The translations under genes and the position numbers were made by a program. The notes under the pieces were generated by a model that saw only the letters and a program-made list of their open reading frames with translations, did no database searches and was not told the DNA's origin. Source: DASRTE01 sp035316885 (GTDB lineage Bacteria; Actinomycetota; Actinomycetes; Jiangellales; Jiangellaceae). From it: DNA of 6,004 nucleotides. The stretch lies in assembly GCA_035316885.1 (NCBI GenBank), contig DATHII010000250.1, positions 1 through 6,004 of the forward strand. Reading direction: 5' to 3'. Positions 1-5,659 of the stretch are shown here, piece by piece; position 1 is the stretch's first letter, and every line of letters starts with the position of its first letter.

Positions 1-2
1 GG

Positions 3-176
3 CCCGATGCCGTCGACAACCTGGCCTCGGCCGTCCGGGCCGGACTGTCGCTGCCCGAGGCGCTGACCCAGCTCGGCGTTCGCGGGCCGGAGCCGTTGCG
101 GCGGCCGTTCCTGCGCTTCGGGGAGGACTACCGCGCGACCGTTGGTGGTTCGCCTCGCGTCTCACCGCGCTCGTAG
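3..176 (+). pseudogene. tadB-like type II secretion F-domain protein, fragment truncated at both ends
   Basis: The frame opens at the window edge and reads 57 residues to a TAG. The first 46 or so (PDAVDNLASAVRAG, LSLPEAL, GPEPLRRPF, FGEDYRAT) match what I know as the start of the T2SSF domain of actinobacterial TadB, an inner-membrane platform protein of the Flp/Tad pilus secretion machine. In that family RAT is normally followed by GRF and more than 100 further residues, including the C-terminal membrane helices. Here the frame changes to VGGSPRVSPRS and stops, so the homology breaks near base 140. The 5' part lies outside the window, so only the 3' truncation can be seen. The family call rests on recognised motifs and is fairly firm. 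That the gene is non-functional is inferred from the missing domain. A base-calling or assembly error at 140 is possible, but none of the three downstream frames obviously resumes TadB. Confidence 0.72.
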
Positions 177-301
177 ATCGCGTCGCCCAACAGGCGCCAG
201 CCCAGCCAGGGTGCAGGCAACCCGAAGACGGGCATCTCCAAGTCGGCGAGCCAGTCGAGTTCGTGGCCGAACCCTTCGGGAACCTCATCGGAGAAGAACA
301 C
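128..301 (-). CDS. short unrecognised reading frame (57 aa), probably a gene fragment
   Basis: A GTG at 299-301 opens a 57-residue frame ending in TAG at 128-130. A purine-rich GGGGAG lies about 10 bases upstream of the GTG. The product starts VFFSDEVPEGFGHELDW and contains a hydrophobic, tryptophan-rich stretch (MPVFGLPAPWLGWRLLG, residues 23-39), then AIYERGETRGEPP. Third codon positions are mostly G or C, as in a translated actinobacterial frame. The last residues (VAR and the stop) lie inside the tadB remnant on the other strand, so the original C-terminus was probably removed at the same junction near 138-142. The same frame is open upstream of a TGA at 305-307, so the N-terminus may be missing too. 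I do not recognise the family. It could be a fragment of a larger protein, a small protein, or chance. Confidence 0.35.
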   Translation of the reverse strand: MFFSDEVPEGFGHELDWLADLEMPVFGLPAPWLGWRLLGDAIYERGETRGEPPTVAR

Positions 302-449
302 GCGTCACCCGCTCCCCCGGCACCCCCGCTGGCGCCCGAGTCGATCACCAGAACTCGATCCGGAGAACCAGCGTGGGCCCCCGTCGATGGCCGCCACGCC
401 GTCGAGGTGAAAGGCGTGCCGGCCGGGGCGGCGCGACTGTGCTGGCTTG

Positions 450-1151
450 CTACCTCTGCCCCCGCGCCGTGTGTTTGTTGGTGTGGCGGACAAGCAGGTC
501 GGCCAGTTCGCCCGGGCGGCTTAGGGCCGCGCAGTGGCCGGCGGTGATCTCGTCCGGGGTGATGCCAAGACGGTCGTGGACGACTCGACGCATGAAGCCA
601 GGTGGGAAGAAGCGGTCTTGGGTGCAGAGCACGAACCTGGTCGGAACAGCCGGCCAGGCTTCCAGCGGCAACGGGGTGTGGTAGGCGGTTGGCGATTCGT
701 CCCGCTCCTTGCTCATCGCCTCCTCGGCAAGGGCGCGGGGAACATCGTGGTAGAAGGTGACGAACGGGTCTTCGCTGCCGGTTTGTCCGCCGTCCCGCTC
801 GGCTTGCTCGCGCACCGCCTGCTGGTAGCCTGTGTTGTCCCACCACTGCGCCGGCGCCTCCCCAAGGGCCGGGATCATCCCGGCGACCAGGACGAGCAGG
901 TCAACCGGAATGCGCTCGGCGACCAGCGGTGCGGTGAACCCGCCGTAGGACTGGGCAACCACCACCACATTGCGACGGTCTGCGATCGCATCGACCACGG
1001 TGTCGGCGTACTCGCCCAGCCCGGCCGAGTTGTCGTCGCATGGCAGGTCCGGGGCGACCACCTCGTGCCCGCGACGCCGCAGTTGGTCTTCGACCAGGTG
1101 CCAGTACCATCCCACGTCCCCACCGCCATGGATCAACGCGAAAGTCGCCAT
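450..1151 (-). CDS. alpha/beta-fold hydrolase (Abhydrolase_6 type)
   Basis: This encodes a 233-residue cytoplasmic hydrolase of the alpha/beta fold, of esterase type (compare plant methylesterase and hydroxynitrile-lyase relatives). The fold shows in order: an N-terminal strand with the oxyanion motif HGGG (residues 8-11), HEVVAPDLP (29-37), the nucleophile elbow AQSYGG with Ser68, a cap region (about 95-165), the acid loop TQDRFFPP with Asp179, and AGHCAAL with His206. A complete Ser-Asp-His triad is therefore visible, and the length is typical. An ATG 39 bases upstream (1190) is in frame, but the start at 1151 is preferred because a strong GGAGGGG lies 9 bases before it and family members begin just before the first strand. 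There is no signal peptide or membrane segment. The substrate is unknown. A small HTH-protein gene lies 154 bases upstream on the same strand and could be its regulator (inference). Confidence 0.9.
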   Translation of the reverse strand: MATFALIHGGGDVGWYWHLVEDQLRRRGHEVVAPDLPCDDNSAGLGEYADTVVDAIADRRNVVVVAQSYGGFTAPLVAERIPVDLLVLVAGMIPALGEAPAQWWDNTGYQQAVREQAERDGGQTGSEDPFVTFYHDVPRALAEEAMSKERDESPTAYHTPLPLEAWPAVPTRFVLCTQDRFFPPGFMRRVVHDRLGITPDEITAGHCAALSRPGELADLLVRHTNKHTARGQR

Positions 1152-1160
1152 CGGTGCGAT

Positions 1161-1167
1161 CCCCTCC
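1161..1167 (-). promoter_or_regulatory. ribosome binding site deciding the hydrolase start
   Basis: GGAGGGG on the - strand sits 9 bases before the ATG at 1149-1151 and favours it over the in-frame ATG at 1190. Confidence 0.6.
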
Positions 1168-1305
1168 GGTTGGTCAGCTGCCGTGCACATGTCGACGACG
1201 TCTCTGCGGCGAACTCATCGCATGTAGCCCTCGAAAGCATTCCCCGGCCGCCCGCGCTTGATTCACTTTCCGCAATTGCCGCGAACACGCCCTGGGTTCG
1301 GGGTG

Positions 1306-1539
1306 TCAGGTCCAGCTCAGCGCATCTTTGGCCGCCCGCCGCCTTCGACCGAGTCGAGACGTCCCGAGCCGCCATGCGCGCTCCCTGTCCAGGCTCGCTC
1401 GGCTCACCCCCATCTCACCCGTCGCAGTCTCGGACGGCTCGAGATGCCCGCTGGCGATGAGGAAACCGACCTTGCCCACAGAGACACCCAGGTCGGTGGC
1501 TGCATCGGCCTGCGACACCCATTCCGGGGGCTCAAGCAA
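1306..1539 (-). CDS. small helix-turn-helix DNA-binding protein
   Basis: This is a predicted 77-residue cytoplasmic DNA-binding protein. Residues 8-33 (VSQADAATDLGVS, then VGKVGFLIASGHL) have the shape of an excisionase/MerR-like winged helix: a first helix, the turn at LGVS, a recognition helix, then a wing (EPSETATGEMGVSR). A charged helix follows (ASLDRERAWR), then a very basic tail (SRLGRRRRAAKDAL). The TTG at 1537-1539 is preferred because GAGGAT lies about 9 bases before it and translation then begins just ahead of the conserved EPPEW. An ATG at 1570-1572 would add 11 residues but has no visible ribosome binding site. The gene lies upstream of the hydrolase on the same strand, with a 154-base gap that could hold its own promoter. 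The role is either local transcription control or a phage/plasmid-derived regulator; its target cannot be read from the sequence. Confidence 0.7.
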   Translation of the reverse strand: MLEPPEWVSQADAATDLGVSVGKVGFLIASGHLEPSETATGEMGVSRASLDRERAWRLGTSRLGRRRRAAKDALSWT

Positions 1540-1565
1540 GACGACTGATCCTCGGGGACAACGCC

Positions 1566-1700
1566 GTGGCATCGCCGAAGTTCGACGCGCTCGAAGCCGA
1601 GGAGCCGCATCCGCGGGTCGCCGGCCTCTCGTACTACATCGTGTCCGACCGGGCGCTAGAAGAGTTCGCTCCCATCGTCGCCAGCCTCACCGGCCGCTGA
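1566..1700 (+). pseudogene. coding-like + strand stretch, probable C-terminal remnant of a lost gene
   Basis: A frame of 44 codons from GTG 1566 to TGA 1698-1700 reads VASPKFDALEAEEPHP, then RVAGLSYYIVSDRALEEF, then APIVASLTGR. About 86 percent of its codons end in G or C and its composition is protein-like (alternating acidic and hydrophobic residues, a final amphipathic helix). The coding look appears to start slightly earlier, near 1545 (LILGDNAVASP in the same frame), just where the divergent HTH gene begins. That pattern fits the tail of a longer protein cut off by a rearrangement better than an intact small gene; the only ribosome-binding candidate is a weak GGGGA 7 bases before the GTG. 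Its stop lies one base from the convergent stop of the glycosyltransferase. I do not recognise the family; an intact 44-residue protein remains possible. Confidence 0.4.
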
Positions 1701-1701
1701 C

Positions 1702-2811
1702 CTACGCGTCCTGCAAGGACGAAGATCCGCCCGCTTCGCTGTGCGCAGCGCGGGACCGCTTGATCGCATCGCGGTAGACCTGCTCGTAACCACGCGCCAT
1801 CGACTCGATGGAGAAGCGGTCCACGACCACCTGCCTGCAGGTGTCCGGGTCGATCTCGCCCGCCCGTTCGATGGCAGCGGGCATCTCGTCCGCGTCGTCG
1901 CAGATGAAGCCGTTCACGCCATCCTCGACGATCTCCGGCACGGCTCCGCGGCGGAGCGCGACGACGGGTGTTCCGGACGCGAGAGCCTCGATCATGACCA
2001 TGCCGAACGGTTCGTCCCACTGAATCGGCATGACCAGCGCACGAGCCCGCGCGAGGTAGTCGTGCTTGCGTTCCTTCGGTGGCTCCTCCAACCACTCCAC
2101 GTCGTCGTCGAGCAGCGGTTCCACGACCCGCTCGAAGTACTCCTTCTCATCCGGCTCGCGGCACTTCGTCAGCGCCACAAGTTTCCGCCCGGCGCCGCGT
2201 GCCGCGCGCACTGCAAGCTCGGGCGCCTTGTCCGCGCAGCACCGCCCGAGGAACAGGACGAAGTCGTCCTTGTCCCGCCGAAAGTCGTGGTCGGACACCC
2301 GCACGCCGTTGAAGACGGTGCCCGCCCACGGCAGGTCGGGCGCGCCCGCTCGCTGTGAGTCCGAGATCGCGACGAAGGTGATGTTCTCGCCGAGGTGACG
2401 GAAGTAGCCGCTGACATCGCCGTAGTAGTCGCCGAGCTCACCATCGACCGGACCGTGCGCCGTCAAGATCGTCGGTATCTCCATGCCCGCAGCGACCAGT
2501 GGACCGGCGGCAGTGTGGTCGTGGATAACGTCGACGTCAAGGTCTGCGAGGACACGTGACGCCGCTGCGGAGTGTCGTACCTCTGTGAGGACGTCCCCGA
2601 CGCGATCGCTCTGCGGTTCCTCGGTAGCGGCGAAGAACCGCGTCGCGTCCGTGTTGTCCTCACCTGCGCCGATGAGCGTGACATCATGTCCCAGATCGAC
2701 GAGCCCGTCGACGAGTCCTGCGCAGACCGACTCGATGCCGCCGTAGCCAGTCGGCGGCACCGGGAACCAGGGCGGCGCGACCACCGCGACCCGTAAGCTC
2801 AGCTCTCTCAT
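1702..2811 (-). CDS. GT4 family glycosyltransferase (GT-B fold)
   Basis: This encodes a 369-residue retaining glycosyltransferase that would move a sugar from an activated donor (NDP-sugar) to an acceptor in the cytoplasm or at the inner membrane face. The N-terminal Rossmann domain (about 6-165) starts LRVAVVAPPWFPVPP, has the glycine loop TGYGGIE (21-27), DVIHDHT (94-100), TAHGP (117-121) and VAISDSQR (147-154). The C-terminal domain (about 180-345) holds the donor site: FLGRCCADKAPELA with Arg190 and Lys195, and EPFGMVMIEALASG, where Glu267 and Glu275 form the E-x7-E signature, followed by VVALRRGAVPEIVEDG. Length and motif order are normal for GT4. ATG 2811 has a GGGGGA-like ribosome site about 8 bases upstream. 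The gene lies 71 bases after the debranching-like hydrolase on the same strand, so the two probably form an operon. No transmembrane helix is seen; donor and acceptor are unknown. Confidence 0.93.
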   Translation of the reverse strand: MRELSLRVAVVAPPWFPVPPTGYGGIESVCAGLVDGLVDLGHDVTLIGAGEDNTDATRFFAATEEPQSDRVGDVLTEVRHSAAASRVLADLDVDVIHDHTAAGPLVAAGMEIPTILTAHGPVDGELGDYYGDVSGYFRHLGENITFVAISDSQRAGAPDLPWAGTVFNGVRVSDHDFRRDKDDFVLFLGRCCADKAPELAVRAARGAGRKLVALTKCREPDEKEYFERVVEPLLDDDVEWLEEPPKERKHDYLARARALVMPIQWDEPFGMVMIEALASGTPVVALRRGAVPEIVEDGVNGFICDDADEMPAAIERAGEIDPDTCRQVVVDRFSIESMARGYEQVYRDAIKRSRAAHSEAGGSSSLQDA

Positions 2812-2882
2812 GGCGGGTTCCCCCTTGTCATATGCAGGGAGGGTGATACCCGCTCAGCTGAAAGTTAGGCCTACCGGTCGAA

Positions 2883-5051
2883 TCAGGGCCCGTTCCAACG
2901 GGTGCCGACCTGTAGGCCGGGTGGAAGTCCGGTGACAGCGGCCCGTCGGCCACGTGCCCGGACGGATACCCGGCTCCCGGCGAGGGGCACGTTGTCGAGT
3001 TCGAGGCCCCCCCAGCTCTCGGGCAGACCCGGCGACATCGTGATGCTTCCGCCCGGAACGTTCGGCTCCGCGCCGAGGAGGACTCGCACCAGTTCAAGTG
3101 GTGCGGCGGCCGCCCATGCCTGCGGGGAGCAGGACGTGGGATACGGCACCGGCGCGGGGAACTCGGCCCGGTCGAAACCGCACATGAGCTCGGGGAGCCG
3201 GCCGCCGAAGTGCTCAGCGGCTTCCAGGATGCCGCCGGCGACGAGCTGTGCCTCGTCGGTATGCCCCGAGCGCTTGAGTCCCGCGGCGACGATGGCCGAG
3301 TCGTGCGGCCACACCGACCCGTTGTGGTAGCTCATCGGGTTGTACGCGGTCATGGAGCTGGCCAGGGTGCGTACGCCCCAGCCGGTGAACATCTCCGGTG
3401 ACGTGAGCAGTTCCGCGAGCCGCGCCGCGCGGTCCGGCGCGACGATACCGGACCACAGGCAGTGGCCGACGTTCGATGTCAGCGAGTCGATGGGCTGCTT
3501 GTCGGCGTCGAGGCCCAGGGCGTACCAGCCGACGTCTGGCAGCCAGAAGGCGTCCTCGAACGCCTGCCGCATGGCCTCGGCCCGGGCCCGGCAGCGCCGA
3601 GCGAGCGACGTGTCGCCGGCATCGTCGGCCAGCGCTGCGCGCGCCAGGTACGCCGCGTAGACGTATCCCTGCACTTCGCACAGCGCGATCGGGGCCTGCG
3701 CCACGCGCCCGTCGGCATAGGTGACACCGTCCCACGAGTCCTTCCATCCTTGGTTGGCGAGTCCGGACGGCGACAGTCGCTGGTACTCAACGAAGAGGTC
3801 ACCGTCACGGTCGCCGTACGTCTCGATCCACTCCAGTGCCCGATCGGCGGCCGGCACAAGGGCATGGACCTCATCTCTCGGTGCGCCCCAGCGAAGGAGT
3901 TCGCCGAGGAGTACGACGAACAGCGGCGTGGCGTCCACGGTGCCGTAGTAGGCCGTACGCCCGCCCAGCGCCGTCGACGCCTCCAAGCCGAAACGGACCT
4001 CGTGCAGGATGCGACCCGGCTGCTCCTCGGTCTTCGGGTCGATCCGGGTCCCCTGGCGGCGCGCCAGGCTGCGCACCGTGCCGAGCGCGAGCTCCGGATT
4101 CAGGCTGAGCGACATGTACGAGGTGATCAGCGAGTCTCGACCGAACAACGCCATGAACCACGGCGACCCGGCCGCGACCACCTGGTCGGCAGGGTGGTCG
4201 GGATCCAGGATGCGCAGCGACCCGAGATCGCGGCGGCTGGTGCGCAGGGTGTGCGCCAGGCCGGACGGTCCGCTCCGCAACACAGGGACCCGCGTCCGCC
4301 AGTCGGCCTGCCGCCGGGCCTGTGCAGTGTGCTCGAGCGGCACGTCGGCCGGGAACCATGCGTCCGGGTCGACCGCCTCGTGCGCGCCGACGTGCAAGGT
4401 CGTCCGCCACTCGCCGTGGGGCGGCAGTGCGACGTCCCACCGCAGGGCTCCGTCGCGGTAGTCCGCGCCCGGCGCCCGCACGTTCACCGACCGGCCACGT
4501 TCCCCGACGCGGTGCTCGAACCGGACGCCGTTGTCGGTCTGCTCCGACGCCCCCTCGCGCGGCCGGGCCCGACCTTCCTTGACGGCGAACACGTCGGCGA
4601 AGTCCGCTTCCACCCGGATGGCCACCTCGATGCTCGTCGGGTGCGGGGCGTGGCTGCGCACGACGATGTCCTCGCGCATCCCCTGCCCGACGAAGCGCTC
4701 TCGTCGCACGAGGAGCGCGCTGTCCGCACGCCCCCGCTGTGGCCTCGCGCGCGACACGAACAGCGCGTAATACGGCGTCGGGACGAATGATCGGAGAAGT
4801 TCCGGACGATGCCCGTCGATGTCGAGCGTCCAGCGGGACAGGACCCGCATGTCCTCGACAAACAAGCCGTGGACCTCGCCCACCTCGACGTCGCCCGATG
4901 GCCCGGCCATGCAGAAGGAGGATCCGTCCAGGATCGTCACGGATCCCGCGGCACGGATCACCGAGTCGCCGTCGAACTCCCAGAGTTCGGGTTGCGGCGC
5001 CCGGTGAGTCATCTCGTCCGGCTGCCGCGCCCGAGTGTCGGCGTCGGTCAT
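2883..5051 (-). CDS. glycogen-debranching-like glycoside hydrolase (amylo-alpha-1,6-glucosidase type)
   Basis: This is a 722-residue, probably cytoplasmic glycoside hydrolase. Residues about 35-240 look like the glycogen debranching N-terminal beta domain (SSFCMAGPSGDVEVGEVHGLFVEDMRVL starts at 45, in two conserved pieces). About 265-660 form an (alpha/alpha)6-barrel of the GDE / mannosylglycerate-hydrolase-like kind. Conserved blocks: GSPWFMALFGRDSLIT (295-310), DPKTEEQPGRILHEVR (338-353), YYGTVDATPLFV (368-379), NQGWKDSWDG (434-442), GWGVRTLA (557-564), YNPMSYHNGSVWPHDSAI (570-587) and CSPQAWAAAAP (641-651). Acidic residues in GRDS and KDSWDG (Asp306, Asp439, Asp441) are catalytic candidates. 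No GH13 transferase domain is present, so it is not a bifunctional eukaryote-type debrancher, and the true substrate may be an alpha-glucoside or alpha-mannoside. ATG 5051 has only a weak, distant AGGTGG; ATG 5012 (Met14) is an alternative start. A 25-codon ORF in the same frame ends 9 bases upstream. The GT4 gene follows. Confidence 0.92.
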   Translation of the reverse strand: MTDADTRARQPDEMTHRAPQPELWEFDGDSVIRAAGSVTILDGSSFCMAGPSGDVEVGEVHGLFVEDMRVLSRWTLDIDGHRPELLRSFVPTPYYALFVSRARPQRGRADSALLVRRERFVGQGMREDIVVRSHAPHPTSIEVAIRVEADFADVFAVKEGRARPREGASEQTDNGVRFEHRVGERGRSVNVRAPGADYRDGALRWDVALPPHGEWRTTLHVGAHEAVDPDAWFPADVPLEHTAQARRQADWRTRVPVLRSGPSGLAHTLRTSRRDLGSLRILDPDHPADQVVAAGSPWFMALFGRDSLITSYMSLSLNPELALGTVRSLARRQGTRIDPKTEEQPGRILHEVRFGLEASTALGGRTAYYGTVDATPLFVVLLGELLRWGAPRDEVHALVPAADRALEWIETYGDRDGDLFVEYQRLSPSGLANQGWKDSWDGVTYADGRVAQAPIALCEVQGYVYAAYLARAALADDAGDTSLARRCRARAEAMRQAFEDAFWLPDVGWYALGLDADKQPIDSLTSNVGHCLWSGIVAPDRAARLAELLTSPEMFTGWGVRTLASSMTAYNPMSYHNGSVWPHDSAIVAAGLKRSGHTDEAQLVAGGILEAAEHFGGRLPELMCGFDRAEFPAPVPYPTSCSPQAWAAAAPLELVRVLLGAEPNVPGGSITMSPGLPESWGGLELDNVPLAGSRVSVRARGRRAAVTGLPPGLQVGTRWNGP

Positions 5052-5060
5052 TTGAGCTGG

Positions 5061-5138
5061 TCACCACCTACCGTGCAAAGGCTCGGCGTGATCGAGACTG
5101 TCGAACTGGAACTCCGTTGTGGCCTCGCCTGTCGGCAT
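5061..5138 (-). CDS. 25-residue leader-type small ORF ahead of the glycoside hydrolase
   Basis: ATG 5136-5138 opens a 25-codon frame ending in TGA at 5061-5063. The peptide begins MPTGEATTEFQF and ends HAEPLHGRW; it is acidic and hydrophilic, with no signal peptide or cysteines. Its ribosome site AGGAAGG, 7 bases upstream, is the best in the block and much better than that of the hydrolase gene. Only 9 bases separate its stop from the hydrolase ATG, and the two frames are in the same register. Two readings fit: a translated leader that couples translation into the hydrolase gene, or the original N-terminus of the hydrolase split off by an in-frame TGA. About three quarters of its codons end in G or C. 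I know no matching peptide family. It is too short to be sure it is translated. Confidence 0.45.
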   Translation of the reverse strand: MPTGEATTEFQFDSLDHAEPLHGRW

Positions 5139-5411
5139 TCGGGATCCTTCCTGGCTCCGCCGCAGCACGTCATCGATTGCCGGGCAGCGGGGAGTACGGA
5201 TGTGAATCAGTCGATCTCACGGCCGTGTATTCCACAGGTCAGAGGTAGCCGCCGGGACTACTGATATGGCTGATTTCGTGCTGACCACAGTCTTGCAGTC
5301 CACGGTGACACCCCGCAGGACCTCACCCCACATCGTCGCATGATGAACGACGGACCCTACACGCGCGATATCCGTTCGTGTCCGGGAAGCCGGGTCACAC
5401 GGCGGACACCG
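5139..5411. other. control region without a convincing gene
   Basis: This stretch precedes the leader ORF and hydrolase and should hold their promoter on the - strand. It is less GC-rich than the flanking genes. Contents seen: a perfect 10-base palindrome CACGGCCGTG at 5218-5227, which could be a small operator, and a weak -10-like TAGGGT on the - strand (5354-5359) without a good -35 partner. Short frames on both strands (for example 25 codons from ATG 5266 on the + strand) lack ribosome sites and look like noise. No tRNA, CRISPR, tandem repeat or clear terminator was found. Confidence 0.45.
5146..5152 (-). promoter_or_regulatory. strong ribosome binding site of the 25-codon leader ORF
   Basis: AGGAAGG on the - strand stands 7 bases before ATG 5138. 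It is the main evidence that ribosomes load here rather than directly at the hydrolase ATG, whose own upstream AGGTGG (5064-5069) is weak and 12 bases away. Confidence 0.5.
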
Positions 5412-5659
5412 TCAAGCGGTTGCCGCTGCGGGACGGCTGGCAGTCCGGACCCGCCAGATGACGACCATGAGTGCGCCTAGACCGAACACCACGGCGGCCA
5501 CCACCACGCTGCGGATCGGCACGCTCGTCCTCGCCAACGACTACCGACATCCGGTGCTGCTCGCAAAGGAGGCGGCAACCCTGATGCGTCGGCGAGCTGC
5601 TCCTCGACGTCGGCCAGCTTGTCCTCGCTGGGCCAGCTGTCACGGGCGAGCGACCGCAT
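5412..5659 (-). pseudogene. degraded small membrane-protein-like frames
   Basis: Two pieces on the - strand look protein-like but lie in different frames. From ATG 5657-5659 comes MRSLARDSWPSEDKLADVEE then QLADASG, a charged helix with strong GC3 bias; the frame then becomes proline- and arginine-rich and uncharacteristic. From GTG 5520-5522 to TGA 5412-5414 comes VPIRSVVVAAVVFGLGALMV then VIWRVRTASR, a clear single transmembrane helix with a basic end. Read together with one frameshift near 5530-5575 they would make a protein of about 80 residues with a cytoplasmic helix and a C-terminal membrane anchor. I do not recognise the family. The first ATG overlaps the end of the tadC remnant, so the N-terminus may have been lost at that junction. 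It could also be two unrelated chance frames. Confidence 0.3.

Noticed and set aside
1282..1300. CGAAC-N9-GTTCG inverted repeat just downstream of the HTH gene as a terminator.
   Set aside because: The 5-bp stem with a 9-base loop and no T-run is too weak.
534..1460. A 308-codon open frame on the + strand.
   Set aside because: It is antisense to the hydrolase, whose catalytic motifs and ribosome site are clear; the + frame is rich in Arg, Pro and His with no recognisable domain.
1707..1721. Inverted repeat CGTCCT-GCA-AGGACG near the convergent ends, a possible bidirectional terminator.
   Set aside because: It lies within the glycosyltransferase coding sequence, has only a 6-bp stem and no T-run follows on either strand.
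2812..2882. The 71-base gap between hydrolase and glycosyltransferase as a terminator or separate promoter.
   Set aside because: Only a 4-bp stem (GGGT-GAT-ACCC near 2841-2850) is visible and no clear promoter hexamers; an operon gap is the simpler reading.
3462..4790. A 442-codon open frame on the + strand, and another of 398 codons on the - strand (3871-5067).
   Set aside because: Both overlap the glycoside hydrolase in other frames and have the Arg/Pro/Gly-rich composition of GC-rich shadow frames.
5266..5340. A 25-codon + strand ORF (MADFVLTTV start) in the control region.
   Set aside because: No ribosome site at a useful distance and no coding bias; unlike the - strand 25-codon ORF at 5138 it has no positional support.
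135..5656. The 7-base direct repeat GCGACCG at 135-141 and 5650-5656, near both presumed Tad breakpoints, like a target-site duplication.
   Set aside because: The same 7-mer occurs at least twice more near 5786-5810, so it is expected by chance in this composition, and no transposase or terminal inverted repeats are present.
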